64,000 nt of DNA from Marinobacter guineae (GCF_002744735.1 NZ_KZ319339.1:1178001-1242000); one strand, 5' to 3'; counted from the stretch's first letter, positions 27,548 through 37,124 are shown. Translations and numbers: made by a program. Notes: a model not told the origin generated them from the sequence alone.

Positions 27548-27630
27548 CATTTTTCGCAATCGATAGCGCCGTACCGGTCCAAGACGCCTTTCAAGCTATC
27601 CCCCAAAACAAACAACAGGACAAAACCGCC

Positions 27631-28422
27631 ATGACTCAGCCGAGCATTCTTCTTGAAATCGATCAGGGTGTGGCTCTGCTAACCCTGAACCGTCCGGACA
27701 GCCTGAACAGTTTCAATGTCGAGATGCACGAACGCATGCGCGACGCCATCAGCACCGTGCGCAAGGATGAGTCTGTCCGGGTACTGGTCATTACCGGCTC
27801 TGGCCGTGGTTTTTGCGCCGGGCAGGATCTCTCTGACCGCAGCGTATCGCCAGACCAGGAAGTGCCGGACCTGGGCGCCTCCCTGGAGAACTACTACAAC
27901 CCGATGTTGCGCAGCCTGCGGGATCTTCCGATGCCGGTTGTTTGTGCCGTTAACGGTGTCGCTGCCGGCGCCGGTGCCAACATCGCTCTGGCCTGCGACA
28001 TCACGCTGGCGGCACGGTCCGCCAAGTTTGTTCAGGCATTCTGCAAGCTGGGGCTGGTGCCCGACTCCGGCGGCACCTGGATTCTGCCTCGTGTAGCCGG
28101 CATGGCCCGGGCAAAGGGTATGGCCCTGCTGGGCGATAAGATCAGCGCCGAACAGGCCGAGAACTGGGGCATGATCTGGCGCTGCGTGGATGATGAGCAG
28201 CTCAAGGAAGAAACCATGAAACTGGCCCGGCATTTCGCCACCCAGCCCACCAAAGGCCTTGCCCTGATCAAGCGCGCACTCCATGACAGCGCCAGCAACA
28301 CCTTCGAAGAGCAGATCAACCTGGAAAGAGACTTCCAGCGGATGGCCGGGCAGACCGAAGATTACCGCGAGGGCGTCGCCGCCTTCATGGAGAAACGTAC
28401 GCCAGTGTTCAAGGGGAAGTAA
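27631..28422 (+). CDS. paaG: 1,2-epoxyphenylacetyl-CoA isomerase
   Basis: A 263-residue crotonase-fold enzyme that converts the epoxide of phenylacetyl-CoA to oxepin-CoA and also shifts double bonds later in the pathway. SGRGFCAGQDLSDR and GVAAGAGANIALACD build the oxyanion hole; the Asp in LGLVPDSGGTWILPR is the catalytic residue seen in PaaG. AGGA lies before the ATG at 27631, and the upstream in-frame extension overlaps the promoter. It heads a tight operon: paaH begins 4 bases after its stop. Confidence 0.92.
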   Translation: MTQPSILLEIDQGVALLTLNRPDSLNSFNVEMHERMRDAISTVRKDESVRVLVITGSGRGFCAGQDLSDRSVSPDQEVPDLGASLENYYNPMLRSLRDLPMPVVCAVNGVAAGAGANIALACDITLAARSAKFVQAFCKLGLVPDSGGTWILPRVAGMARAKGMALLGDKISAEQAENWGMIWRCVDDEQLKEETMKLARHFATQPTKGLALIKRALHDSASNTFEEQINLERDFQRMAGQTEDYREGVAAFMEKRTPVFKGK

Positions 28423-28425
28423 TTC

Positions 28426-29946
28426 ATGCAGGCACTTGATACCCAAACCACCATCGCCGTCATCGGCGCCGGCGCCATGGGCTCCGGCATTGCCCAGGTT
28501 GCGGCCCAGGCCGGCCACCGGGTTTACCTGCATGACCAGAGAGACGGTGCAGCAGAAGCTGGGCGGGATGGCGTTGCCAAACAGCTTCAGCGCCGCGTCG
28601 ACAAAGGCAAGATGCAGCAACAGGACCTGGACGCCATCATCGGCCGGATCCAGCCGGTCGCAAACCTCGATGAAGTAGCCGATGCCGGGCTGGTCATTGA
28701 AGCAATTATTGAAGACCTCGACATCAAACGCGAGCTGTTAGCCAACCTGGAAAACCTGTGCACTGGAGACGCAATCCTGGCCACCAACACGTCTTCCATC
28801 TCTGTTACGGCCCTCGGTGCCGGCATGAAAAAGCCCGAGCGCCTGGTGGGAATGCACTTCTTCAACCCGGCCCCTCTGATGGCACTGGTCGAAGTGGTGA
28901 TGGGCCTGGCCACCAGCAAAGCCGTTGCCGAGACCGTTCACGCCACGGCAACCGCCTGGGGCAAGAAACCGGTGTACGCCACCTCGACACCCGGTTTTAT
29001 TGTCAATCGCGTCGCCCGTCCGTTTTACGCGGAAAGCCTGCGCCTGCTCCAGGAACAGGCCACCGATGCGGCAACGCTGGATGCCATTATCCGCGAAGCC
29101 GGGCAGTTCCGCATGGGCGCGTTTGAGCTGACTGACCTGATCGGTCACGACGTCAACTACGCGGTGACCAACTCCGTATTCAATTCCTACTTCCAGGATC
29201 CGCGCTTCCTGCCCTCGCTGATCCAGAAAGAACTGGTGGAAGCCGGCCGTCTCGGGCGCAAGAACGGCCAGGGCTTTTACCCCTATGGCGAAGGCGCGGA
29301 AAAGCCGGAGCCACAAACAGAACCGGCGCACCAGTCTGACGAAACCGTGGTTATCGTCGAGGGCAATCCCGGCGTGGCAGCTCCGCTGATCCAGCGCCTG
29401 AGGGAGGCGGGCCTGACAATCGTAGAGCGCGACGGCCCGGGCCAGCTTCGCTTTGGCAACGCCGTGCTGGCCCTGACTGATGGCCGCATGGCCACCGAGC
29501 GGGCCGCTACCGACGGCACTTCGAACCTGGTGCTGTTTGACCTCGCCTTCGACTACAGCAAGGCATCCCGACTGGCGCTCGCCGCTGCAGATCAGACCTC
29601 AGAAGCAGCAGTTTCCAACGCCTGTGCTTTACTGCAAAAGGCGGGTGTTGCCGTAAGCCTGCTGGCGGATCGCCCCGGGCTGGTGGTTATGCGCACCGTC
29701 GCCATGCTGGCCAACGAAGCCGCCGATGCCGCGCTCCATGGTGTTGCCACCATCGCGGACATTGATCTGGCCATGAAGGCGGGCCTGAACTATCCCGAAG
29801 GCCCTCTGAGCTGGAGCGACCGCCTGGGAACGGGCCATGTGTTCAACGTGCTCACCAACATCCAGAACAGCTACGCAGAAGATCGCTATCGCCCTGCCCT
29901 GCTGCTCCGGAAAAATGCATTCGCACAGAAGGGGTTTTATTCATGA
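28426..29946 (+). CDS. paaH: 3-hydroxyadipyl-CoA dehydrogenase
   Basis: A 506-residue NAD-dependent dehydrogenase. The N-terminal Rossmann domain has IAVIGAGAMGSGIAQVAAQAGH; VGMHFFNPAPLMALVEVV contains the catalytic His, and GFIVNRVARPFYAESLRL opens the helical domain. A second, shorter helical repeat fills the C-terminal third, giving the long PaaH/PaaC form rather than the ~280-residue short form. It oxidises 3-hydroxyadipyl-CoA to 3-oxoadipyl-CoA. The stop overlaps the paaI start (ATGA). Confidence 0.93.
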   Translation: MQALDTQTTIAVIGAGAMGSGIAQVAAQAGHRVYLHDQRDGAAEAGRDGVAKQLQRRVDKGKMQQQDLDAIIGRIQPVANLDEVADAGLVIEAIIEDLDIKRELLANLENLCTGDAILATNTSSISVTALGAGMKKPERLVGMHFFNPAPLMALVEVVMGLATSKAVAETVHATATAWGKKPVYATSTPGFIVNRVARPFYAESLRLLQEQATDAATLDAIIREAGQFRMGAFELTDLIGHDVNYAVTNSVFNSYFQDPRFLPSLIQKELVEAGRLGRKNGQGFYPYGEGAEKPEPQTEPAHQSDETVVIVEGNPGVAAPLIQRLREAGLTIVERDGPGQLRFGNAVLALTDGRMATERAATDGTSNLVLFDLAFDYSKASRLALAAADQTSEAAVSNACALLQKAGVAVSLLADRPGLVVMRTVAMLANEAADAALHGVATIADIDLAMKAGLNYPEGPLSWSDRLGTGHVFNVLTNIQNSYAEDRYRPALLLRKNAFAQKGFYS

Positions 29947-30389
29947 GCGAGATGGACCCGCAAACACTCGCCGAGGAATGCGCGAAAGCCATGTTCGCCC
30001 GGGACCGGGCGAGTCAGAACCTGGGCATGAGCATTGAATCGGTTGCTCCCGGCAAAGCAGTGCTCACCATGACCGTCACCGGCGACATGATCCAGGGCCA
30101 CGGTTCCTGCCATGGCGGCTACCTGTTCACCCTGGCCGATTCCGCTTTTGCCTTCGCCTGCAACAGTTATGATCGGGCCACCGTCGCCTCCGGTTGCAGC
30201 ATTGATTACATGTCCGGCGCCAAAGAAGGCGACCGGCTGACCGCTACTGCCGAAGAGCAGGCCCGCGGCGGCCGCACCGGCGTTTACGACATCACATTAA
30301 CCAATCAGGACGGCCGTAAGGTCGCCCTGTTCCGCGGCCGTTCCTACGAAGTTCGCGGCACCGTACGCTATTCGGAGGACAATTCATGA
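29943..30389 (+). CDS. paaI: hydroxyphenylacetyl-CoA thioesterase
   Basis: A 148-residue single hotdog-fold protein. [24 protein letters not shown] is the PaaI signature, with the catalytic Asp in LADSAF, and [20 protein letters not shown] follows. It hydrolyses ring-hydroxylated phenylacetyl-CoA and other dead-end thioesters to release CoA. It is coupled to paaH and paaJ by ATGA overlaps on both sides. Confidence 0.93.
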   Translation: MSEMDPQTLAEECAKAMFARDRASQNLGMSIESVAPGKAVLTMTVTGDMIQGHGSCHGGYLFTLADSAFAFACNSYDRATVASGCSIDYMSGAKEGDRLTATAEEQARGGRTGVYDITLTNQDGRKVALFRGRSYEVRGTVRYSEDNS

Positions 30390-31633
30390 GCACGGACAAA
30401 CTACTTCAGGACGCCTACATTGTTGACGCCATCCGCACCCCCATCGGCCGTTATGGCGGCGCGCTCTCTGCGGTGCGTGCGGACGATCTGGGTGCGATCC
30501 CCATCAAGGCCCTGACCGAGCGACACCCGGACCTGGACTGGTCCAAAATCGACGACGTACTCTACGGCTGCGCCAACCAGGCGGGTGAAGACAATCGTGA
30601 CGTTGCCCGCATGTCTCTGCTGCTGGCCGGGCTGCCCGTCGACGTACCGGGCAGCACCATCAACCGCCTGTGCGGTTCCGGCATGGACGCTGTAGGCAGC
30701 GCTGCCAGGGCCATCCGTACCGGTGAGACCCAACTGATGATCGCCGGCGGCGTTGAATCCATGTCCCGGGCCCCGTTTGTGATGGGCAAGGCGGACTCGG
30801 CATTCAGCCGGAAGGCAGAGGTCTACGACACCACCATCGGCTGGCGCTTCGTCAACCCGCTGCTCAAGAAGCAGTATGGGATCGATTCCATGCCGGAAAC
30901 CGCAGAGAACGTGGCGGCCGATTTCGGGATTTCCCGGGAAGATCAGGACGCTTTCGCCCTGCGCAGCCAGCAACGAACTGCTGCAGCGCAGAAAGCTGGA
31001 CGACTGGCCAACGAAATCACCCCAGTGACCATTCCCCGGCGCAAGCAGGAGCCACTGGTGGTGGATACCGACGAGCACCCCCGGGAAACCAGCCTTGAAA
31101 AGCTGTCCACGCTGCCTACGCCATTCCGCGAGAACGGCACCGTGACTGCGGGCAATGCCTCCGGTGTCAACGATGGCGCCTGCGCCCTGCTGCTGGCCGG
31201 CGCCGATGCGCTCAAGCAATACAACCTCAAGCCCCGCGCCCGGATCGTTGCCATGGCAACTGCTGGCGTTGAGCCACGGATCATGGGCTTCGGCCCCGCC
31301 CCGGCAACCCGCAAGGTTCTGGCAACCGCGGGCCTGGAACTGGGCGATATGGACGTTATTGAACTGAACGAAGCCTTCGCAGCACAGGCCCTCGCGGTCA
31401 CCCGCGACCTCGGGCTCCCGGATGACGCCGAGCATGTTAACCCGAACGGCGGCGCCATTGCCCTTGGCCACCCGCTTGGTATGAGCGGTGCCCGGCTGGT
31501 AACCACGGCCCTGAACGAACTTGAGCGCCGTCACGCCGGCGGCCAGAAAGCCCGCTACGCCCTGTGCACCATGTGCATCGGCGTTGGCCAGGGCATTGCC
31601 ATCATTATTGAGCGGACGGATACGGTGGCCTGA
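30386..31633 (+). CDS. paaJ: 3-oxoadipyl-CoA / 3-oxo-5,6-dehydrosuberyl-CoA thiolase
   Basis: A 415-residue thiolase. Cys96 in [13 protein letters not shown] is the acylated nucleophile; [20 protein letters not shown] and [16 protein letters not shown] carry the catalytic His and second Cys. It performs two thiolytic steps of the pathway, ending in acetyl-CoA and succinyl-CoA. The sequence also resembles PcaF of the beta-ketoadipate pathway; the operon decides for PaaJ. Confidence 0.92.
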   Translation: MSTDKLLQDAYIVDAIRTPIGRYGGALSAVRADDLGAIPIKALTERHPDLDWSKIDDVLYGCANQAGEDNRDVARMSLLLAGLPVDVPGSTINRLCGSGMDAVGSAARAIRTGETQLMIAGGVESMSRAPFVMGKADSAFSRKAEVYDTTIGWRFVNPLLKKQYGIDSMPETAENVAADFGISREDQDAFALRSQQRTAAAQKAGRLANEITPVTIPRRKQEPLVVDTDEHPRETSLEKLSTLPTPFRENGTVTAGNASGVNDGACALLLAGADALKQYNLKPRARIVAMATAGVEPRIMGFGPAPATRKVLATAGLELGDMDVIELNEAFAAQALAVTRDLGLPDDAEHVNPNGGAIALGHPLGMSGARLVTTALNELERRHAGGQKARYALCTMCIGVGQGIAIIIERTDTVA

Positions 31634-31693
31634 GGCCACCGGTCGAAACAGAACAACGACCATTACCCGAAAAGAACAACGCAGGACAGAATC

Positions 31694-33001
31694 ATGAGCT
31701 TACCATCACAAAAACTTGGCAAACTTGACCGCATGGAAACCGCCAGCATTGACGAGCTCCGCCATGAGCAACTGCAGCGCCTGCGCTGGAGCGTGGTCCA
31801 TGCTTATACCAATGTGCCTTTCTATCGCAAAGCCTTTGATGAGATCGGACTCAAGCCGATGGACATCAATTCGCTTGACGATCTGGCAAAGATACCGTTC
31901 ACCACCAAGGCGGACCTGCGGGACAATTACCCGTTCGGCATGTTTGCCACCCCAATGGACCAGGTTGTCCGCGTCCACGCCTCCAGTGGCACGACCGGCA
32001 AGCCCACGGTGGTAGGCTATACCCAGAGCGATATCAACACCTGGGCCGACATTGTTGCCCGCTCGATCCGGGCCGGCGGCGGCTCCCGGGGCGACAAGGT
32101 TCACGTGGCCTACGGTTATGGCCTGTTCACTGGCGGACTTGGCGCTCACTACGGAGCCGAGCGTCTTGGCTGCACGGTCATTCCCATGTCCGGCGGTCAG
32201 ACCGAAAAGCAGGTTCAGCTGATCAAGGACTTCGAGCCAGACATCATCATGGTCACGCCGTCCTACATGCTGAACATCGCCGACGAGCTAGAGCGACAGG
32301 GCATTGACCCGCACAAGCTGCCACTGCGACTGGGCATTTTCGGAGCGGAGCCCTGGACCAACTCCATGCGTACAGAGATCGAAGAGCGCCTTGGAATCCA
32401 GGCGCTGGACATCTATGGCCTGTCCGAAGTCATGGGCCCGGGTGTTGGCATGGAATGCATTGAAACGAAAGATGGCCCCACCATCTGGGAAGACCATTTC
32501 TACCCGGAAATCATCAACCCGGAAACCGGCGAAGTCCTGCCCGATGGCGAATACGGTGAGCTGGTCTTCACTTCACTGACCAAGGTGGCTCTGCCGATCC
32601 TGCGTTACCGCACCCGTGATCTCACCCGCCTGCTGCCAGGAACCGCGCGCCCGATGCGCCGGATCGACAAGATCACCGGCCGCAGTGACGACATGCTGAT
32701 TATCCGTGGTGTGAACGTGTTCCCGAGCCAGATCGAGGAGCAGGTACTTAAGTGCGAGGCACTGGCACCGCACTACGAGATCGAGATTTATAAAGAAGGC
32801 AACATGGACTGCGTGGACATTCGAGCCGAACTCAAACCGGGCTTTTCCGGCGATGAGTCGCGCGCCAAGGCAGCCAAGGAACTGGCTCACCACATCAAAT
32901 CCTACATCGGCATCAGCACTCGCATTGAGGTGGTGGAAACCAACCGCCTGGCTCGCTCCGAGGGCAAAGCCAAGCGTGTTTTTGACCGTCGCAAACAATA
33001 A
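31694..33001 (+). CDS. paaK: phenylacetate-CoA ligase
   Basis: A 435-residue AMP-forming ligase that activates phenylacetate with CoA, the first committed step. The P-loop is VRVHASSGTTGKPTVVGYT; YGLSEVMGPGVGMECIE and ITGRSDDMLIIRGVNVFPSQIEEQ are typical PaaK motifs, the latter leading into the small C-terminal domain. It starts 60 bases after paaJ and is the last gene of this operon. A 9-bp hairpin follows 18 bases after the stop. Confidence 0.94.
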   Translation: MSLPSQKLGKLDRMETASIDELRHEQLQRLRWSVVHAYTNVPFYRKAFDEIGLKPMDINSLDDLAKIPFTTKADLRDNYPFGMFATPMDQVVRVHASSGTTGKPTVVGYTQSDINTWADIVARSIRAGGGSRGDKVHVAYGYGLFTGGLGAHYGAERLGCTVIPMSGGQTEKQVQLIKDFEPDIIMVTPSYMLNIADELERQGIDPHKLPLRLGIFGAEPWTNSMRTEIEERLGIQALDIYGLSEVMGPGVGMECIETKDGPTIWEDHFYPEIINPETGEVLPDGEYGELVFTSLTKVALPILRYRTRDLTRLLPGTARPMRRIDKITGRSDDMLIIRGVNVFPSQIEEQVLKCEALAPHYEIEIYKEGNMDCVDIRAELKPGFSGDESRAKAAKELAHHIKSYIGISTRIEVVETNRLARSEGKAKRVFDRRKQ

Positions 33002-33018
33002 ATCTGCATGACTCAAGT

Positions 33019-33048
33019 AGGGCAGCCCGCAGCCATTGCGGCTGCCCT
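33019..33048 (+). terminator. hairpin after paaK
   Basis: AGGGCAGCC (33019-33027) pairs perfectly with GGCTGCCCT (33040-33048). No T-run follows directly, so termination may be partial. The remaining gap to paaA (33002-33318, 317 bases) is AT-rich and holds the paaA promoter and candidate operators, with no gene. Confidence 0.5.
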
Positions 33049-33122
33049 CCAGACAGCCGCCCCTGCACAGGCAATGATTTAATTTTACTCTCCAGCCGCT
33101 AATCTCAATAGCATTTCTTCAC

Positions 33123-33130
33123 GTATCATA
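33123..33130. promoter_or_regulatory. upstream GTATCATA half-site before paaA
   Basis: GTATCATA here repeats exactly the right arm of the operator candidate at 33209-33229, about 100 bases upstream of it. It could be an auxiliary PaaX site; no inverted partner is visible beside it. Confidence 0.3.
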
Positions 33131-33208
33131 TTTTTAACTATAAAAATCAGTACCATAAGCGCCATTGAGCAACCAAATAGATATAACATGACACACAAAG
33201 ACTGTTCT

Positions 33209-33233
33209 TGATATTTATTCAGTATCATATAAT
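33209..33233 (+). promoter_or_regulatory. paaA promoter -10 with overlapping candidate PaaX operator
   Basis: TGATATTTATTCAGTATCA (33209-33227) is an inverted repeat (TGATA/TATCA) that shares 14 of 19 bases with the site at 27324-27342. It is followed directly by a consensus -10, TATAAT at 33228-33233; the -35 (TTCTTG, 33205-33210) is weak. A protein on the repeat would block the spacer. The paaA ATG lies about 85 bases downstream. Confidence 0.6.
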
Positions 33234-33318
33234 ATGGAGTTATTCGCCCTCTGGTGTTATCTGAGGGTGCCAGTGTTCACGGAGCCACAGAACAACAAGC
33301 CCGATCCGGAGGTATTTT

Positions 33319-34311
33319 ATGTACGCCCAGCTCGTTGAAACCGGCGCCAAGCGCCTGAAGACCCTGGAAGAGATGTCGCCTGAAGAGCGCGAGTTTCAGG
33401 AGAAGGTTGACGCCGAAACCAAAATCGAACCCAAGAACTGGATGCCTGAAGGCTACCGGAAAACCCTGGTTCGTCAGATTTCCCAGCACGCCCACTCCGA
33501 AGTGGTCGGCATGCTGCCCGAAGGTAACTGGGTTACCCGGGCCCCCACTTTGAAGCGCAAGCTCCAGCTGATGGCCAAGATCCAGGACGAAGCGGGCCAC
33601 GGTCTGTATCTCTACAGCGCCATGGAAACCCTCGGTGCGGACCGCGATGAAGAGATCGAGAAACTGCACCAGGGCAAAGCCAAGTATTCCAGCATCTTTA
33701 ACTACCCGACTCTGAACTGGGCCGACATGGGTGCGGTTGGCTGGCTGGTAGATGGCGCGGCGATCGTAAATCAGGTTGTGCTCCAGCGTACCTCCTACGG
33801 TCCTTACTCCCGGGCCATGGTCCGCATCTGTAAGGAAGAGAGCTTCCACCAGCGTCAGGGCTATCAGATCCTGCTGGACATGATGCGAGAAGGCACCGAC
33901 GAGCAGAAAGCCATGGTGCAGGACGCGATCAACCGTCTGTGGTGGCCGGCTCTGATGATGTTCGGCCCGCACGATGACGAGTCCCCGAACTCACAGCAGT
34001 CCATGGCCTGGAAGATCAAGCGCAAGAGCAACGATGAGCTGCGCCAGATGTTCATTGACCAGACGATTCCGCAGCTTGAATTCCTGGGCTGCACTGCGCC
34101 GGATCCGGATCTTAAGTGGAACGAAGAAACCGGACACTACGATTTCGGTGAAATCAACTGGCAGGAATTCTACGATGTTCTCAAGGGCAATGGCCCTTGC
34201 AACCGCGAGCGCATCAACACTCGCAAGAAAGCAATTGACGAGGGCGCCTGGGTCCGCGAAGCGGCCGTCGCCTATGCCGAAAAACAAAAACAGCGCGCAA
34301 AAGCCGCTTGA
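33319..34311 (+). CDS. paaA: phenylacetyl-CoA epoxidase, catalytic subunit
   Basis: A 330-residue di-iron oxygenase subunit with GGAGG seven bases before the ATG. The two ExxH iron motifs are visible: [13 protein letters not shown] and [11 protein letters not shown]. With PaaC it forms the core that inserts one oxygen atom of O2 into phenylacetyl-CoA, taking electrons from PaaE. First gene of paaABCDE; 17 bases separate it from paaB. Confidence 0.96.
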   Translation: MYAQLVETGAKRLKTLEEMSPEEREFQEKVDAETKIEPKNWMPEGYRKTLVRQISQHAHSEVVGMLPEGNWVTRAPTLKRKLQLMAKIQDEAGHGLYLYSAMETLGADRDEEIEKLHQGKAKYSSIFNYPTLNWADMGAVGWLVDGAAIVNQVVLQRTSYGPYSRAMVRICKEESFHQRQGYQILLDMMREGTDEQKAMVQDAINRLWWPALMMFGPHDDESPNSQQSMAWKIKRKSNDELRQMFIDQTIPQLEFLGCTAPDPDLKWNEETGHYDFGEINWQEFYDVLKGNGPCNRERINTRKKAIDEGAWVREAAVAYAEKQKQRAKAA

Positions 34312-34328
34312 TACCGGAGGAATACAAT

Positions 34329-34610
34329 ATGTCTGAATGGCGCCTTTACGAAGTTTTTGTGCGGTCCAAGCACGGTCTGAACCACAAACACGTGGGCAGC
34401 GTGCACGCCTCTGACGCTGAGATGGCCATGGAAAACGCCCGTGATCTGTACACACGCCGAAACGAAGGCGTGAGCATCTGGGTTGTGCCCTCCGACACCA
34501 TCACGGCCTCCGCATCCGACGAAAAGGAAGTACTCTTCGATCCGTCGGAAGACAAGGTTTACCGGCACGCTTCCTTCTACAAGCTGCCCGATGAAGTCGG
34601 ACACATGTAA
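34329..34610 (+). CDS. paaB: phenylacetyl-CoA epoxidase subunit PaaB
   Basis: A 93-residue small subunit starting MSEWRLYEVFVRSKHGLNHKHVGS, the standard PaaB N-terminus, and ending VYRHASFYKLPDEVGHM. It bridges PaaAC heterodimers and is needed for assembly of the active complex. GGAGG lies upstream of the ATG at 34329; a Met seven codons earlier overlaps the end of paaA and is not preferred. Confidence 0.95.
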   Translation: MSEWRLYEVFVRSKHGLNHKHVGSVHASDAEMAMENARDLYTRRNEGVSIWVVPSDTITASASDEKEVLFDPSEDKVYRHASFYKLPDEVGHM

Positions 34611-34622
34611 GGAGCTGTTCCA

Positions 34623-35387
34623 ATGACACAAGCAGAAGCATTACAGGAATACCTGCTGCGCCTCGCAGATTCCGACATGATCCTGAGCCAGCGCCTGTGC
34701 GAGTTGTGCGGCAAGGCCCCGGCACTTGAGGAAGAAATGGCACTGATGAATGTTGCCCTCGACCTCGTCGGCCAGGCCCGCAACTGGTATGAGTACGCTG
34801 CCGAGCTGATTGATGATGGCCGGGATGCTGACAAGCTGGCATTTCGTCGCGACACCCAGGATTACCGCAACCTGCTGCTCACCGAGCAGCCCAATGAGGA
34901 TTATGCGGTGACCATGGGCCGGCAGTTCTTCTTTGACGTGTGGCATTACTTCACACTCAAGAGCCTGACCGAATCCAGCGATGAGCGCATTGCCGGTATC
35001 GCCTCCAAGGCCTTGAAGGAAGCCACCTATCACCTGCGCCGGTCATCCGAGTGGGTCAAGCGTCTGGGCGATGGCACCGAAGAAAGCCACCGCCGCATGC
35101 AGGATGCCGTGGATATCCTCTGGCGTTTCACTGGTGAACTGATCACTCCGGACGACACTGATCGTGTCATGGCCGAGGCGGGCATTGGCCCGGACCCGGA
35201 CCAGCTTGCCAATGACTGGCGCGGCATGGTCACCGAGGTGCTCACCCAGGCCACCCTGACACCGGGCGCAGAAGATGCCTGGATGTACATGGGCGGCAAG
35301 CACGGCGAGCACACCGAACACCTTGGTTTCATTCTGGCAGAAATGCAGTTCCTGCAGAGGGCCTATCCCGATGCCACAACATGGTGA
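34623..35387 (+). CDS. paaC: phenylacetyl-CoA epoxidase subunit PaaC
   Basis: A 254-residue ferritin-like structural subunit that pairs with PaaA. LADSDMILSQRLCELCGKAP at the N-terminus, DYAVTMGRQFFFDVWHYF in the middle and GGKHGEHTEHLGFILAEMQFLQRAYP at the C-terminus are typical. GGAG precedes the ATG. Its end overlaps paaD by 17 bases. Confidence 0.95.
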   Translation: MTQAEALQEYLLRLADSDMILSQRLCELCGKAPALEEEMALMNVALDLVGQARNWYEYAAELIDDGRDADKLAFRRDTQDYRNLLLTEQPNEDYAVTMGRQFFFDVWHYFTLKSLTESSDERIAGIASKALKEATYHLRRSSEWVKRLGDGTEESHRRMQDAVDILWRFTGELITPDDTDRVMAEAGIGPDPDQLANDWRGMVTEVLTQATLTPGAEDAWMYMGGKHGEHTEHLGFILAEMQFLQRAYPDATTW

Positions 35388-35940
35388 TTCAGACAGCCGG
35401 TCAGCCGTCGATATCCTGATTGCCAGTGATCGGGTGCCGGCAAATGCCCGCCCCGATCTGCTGACAGAGGACGACATCTGGGCACTTCTCGAAGAGGTCA
35501 AAGACCCCGAAGTGCCGGCAGTAAGCGTCGTGGAACTCGGCATTGTTCGTGCCGTGCGTTGGGACGGGAAAGAACTGTCCATTGACGTTACCCCGACCTA
35601 CTCCGGCTGCCCAGCCACCGAGTTGATTGAGGAACTGATTACCGAGGCCCTGCGTGCCGCTGGCTTCCGGGATCCGAAAATCAACCAGGTGCTGACCCCT
35701 GCCTGGACCACCGACTGGATCACAGACGAAGGCAAAGAGAAGCTTCGGGCATTCGGAATCGCACCGCCCGAGGGCAGCTCCAGCAAGTTGAGCCTGCTCG
35801 GCGAACCGGACGTCATTGCCTGCCCCCATTGTGGCAGCAAGGACACCGAACGGGTCAGCGAATTCGGATCCACCGCCTGCAAAGCCCTTTATCGTTGCAA
35901 GGAATGCCTCGAGCCCTTCGACTATTTCAAATGCATCTAG
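35371..35940 (+). CDS. paaD: phenylacetyl-CoA epoxidase maturation protein PaaD
   Basis: A 189-residue protein with an N-terminal DUF59/MIP18-like domain (WALLEEVKDPEVPAVSVVELGIVR, TPTYSGCPATELIEE) involved in Fe-S or iron centre assembly. A C-terminal zinc-ribbon-like segment has CPHC and CKEC pairs and ends FDYFKCI. The ATG at 35371 lies inside the paaC end, which gives the normal family N-terminus; the frame is open further upstream only as overlap. Confidence 0.93.
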   Translation: MPQHGDSDSRSAVDILIASDRVPANARPDLLTEDDIWALLEEVKDPEVPAVSVVELGIVRAVRWDGKELSIDVTPTYSGCPATELIEELITEALRAAGFRDPKINQVLTPAWTTDWITDEGKEKLRAFGIAPPEGSSSKLSLLGEPDVIACPHCGSKDTERVSEFGSTACKALYRCKECLEPFDYFKCI

Positions 35941-35953
35941 AGCCGATACGATC

Positions 35954-37033
35954 ATGAACAAATTCTACTCACTGACCCTCAAAGAGGTCAGACCTGAAAC
36001 AAGAAACGCCGTATCACTTGCTTTTGATCTGCCGGAAGACCTGGCGGACAAGTTCAGCTACAAGCAGGGCCAGCACCTGATTGTCAGAACCAAACTGGAT
36101 GGCGAGGAAGTTCGCCGCTCCTACTCAATCTGCCGCAGTGTCAACGATCAGGAACTGCGCATTGCGGTCAAGAAGGTTGCCGGTGGCCGTTTCTCCACGT
36201 TTGCCAATGAGCAACTGAAACCCGGCCAGACGCTGGAAGTCATGCCGCCCCAAGGCCACTTCTCCATCGACCTGGATCCCGAGCGTGAAGGCAATTACCT
36301 GGCGGTCGCCGCAGGCAGTGGCATTACCCCGATCCTGTCGATCGTCAAGACCACCCTGGAAACCGAACCCAAGAGCGAGGTCACGCTGTTCTATGGCAAC
36401 AAGGCCACCAGCAGCACCATGTTCCGGGATGAACTCCAGGACCTGAAAAACGAATACATGGCCCGCCTGAACCTGGTGTACATCTTCACCCGCGAAGAAC
36501 AGGACATTGACCTGTACAACGGTCGCATTGACCACGACAAGTGCGATGCCCTGTTCGATCACTGGATCAACGCCAAGGATCTCACCGCTGCCTTCATCTG
36601 CGGCCCCCAGTTAATGACTGAGGATGTGCGGGACTCCCTGCTTCGCCATGGCATGGACAAGAGCAAGATTCATTTCGAGCTGTTTACTCCGGTCGGCGGT
36701 GCACCCCAGGCCCGTAAGGACAGGGCGCCGTCGAAAGTAGATCCGCAGTCCATCAGTGAAGTAACGGTGATCGCCGACGGCCGCTCCCTGACCTTCCCGC
36801 TGGTTCGTGATACCAAGAGCATCCTCGAAGCCGGTAACGAGGAAGGCGCCGACCTGCCCTACTCCTGTAAAGCTGGCGTCTGTTCCACCTGCCGCGCCAA
36901 GGTTGTTGAAGGCGAGGTAGAAATGGACCAGAACTTTGCCCTGGAAGACTACGAGGTAGAAGCCGGCTACGTGCTTTCCTGCCAGTGCTACCCGGTCAGC
37001 GACAAGGTGGTTCTGGACTACGACGAAATGTAG
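35954..37033 (+). CDS. paaE: phenylacetyl-CoA epoxidase reductase subunit
   Basis: A 359-residue ferredoxin-NADP-reductase-like protein that feeds electrons from NADPH to PaaA. The FAD motif RRSYSICRS, the nucleotide-binding LAVAAGSGITPILSIVKT, and a C-terminal plant-type 2Fe-2S domain (CKAGVCSTCRAKVVEG, later LSCQCYP) appear in order. It begins at MNKFYSLTL, 13 bases after paaD. A 14-bp hairpin lies between it and paaZ. Confidence 0.95.
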   Translation: MNKFYSLTLKEVRPETRNAVSLAFDLPEDLADKFSYKQGQHLIVRTKLDGEEVRRSYSICRSVNDQELRIAVKKVAGGRFSTFANEQLKPGQTLEVMPPQGHFSIDLDPEREGNYLAVAAGSGITPILSIVKTTLETEPKSEVTLFYGNKATSSTMFRDELQDLKNEYMARLNLVYIFTREEQDIDLYNGRIDHDKCDALFDHWINAKDLTAAFICGPQLMTEDVRDSLLRHGMDKSKIHFELFTPVGGAPQARKDRAPSKVDPQSISEVTVIADGRSLTFPLVRDTKSILEAGNEEGADLPYSCKAGVCSTCRAKVVEGEVEMDQNFALEDYEVEAGYVLSCQCYPVSDKVVLDYDEM

Positions 37034-37063
37034 TCCCCGGCCAGCCAACAAGTAAGACACGAG

Positions 37064-37097
37064 CAAGGCAAGTCCCGTTTCTGCGGGGCTTGCCTTG
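37064..37097 (+). terminator. 14-bp hairpin between paaE and paaZ
   Basis: CAAGGCAAGTCCCG (37064-37077) pairs with CGGGGCTTGCCTTG (37084-37097) with one G-U. No long T-run follows. It ends 28 bases before the paaZ ATG, so it may partly terminate the epoxidase operon or stabilise its 3' end. Confidence 0.5.
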
Positions 37098-37124
37098 GCG
37101 TTTCAGACACGAATGGAGTTTGCC

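Larger units (their letters stand above)
27243..27630. other. paaY-paaG divergent regulatory region
   Basis: This 388-base AT-rich gap holds no convincing gene; the paaG frame is open back to 27520 but a promoter overlaps that stretch. It contains an imperfect palindrome at 27322-27344, a second inverted repeat TGATAC (27493-27498) / GTATCA (27527-27532), and a probable sigma-70 promoter for paaG at 27520-27547. A possible -10 for paaY (GATAAT on the minus strand, 27344-27349) abuts the first palindrome. Confidence 0.6.

Noticed and set aside
27520..27630. N-terminal extension of paaG
   Set aside because: It overlaps a good sigma-70 promoter and is not part of the PaaG family; AGGA precedes the later ATG.
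30401..31663. 420-codon open frame antisense to paaJ
   Set aside because: Fully covered by the thiolase gene on the other strand; composition is that of a shadow frame.
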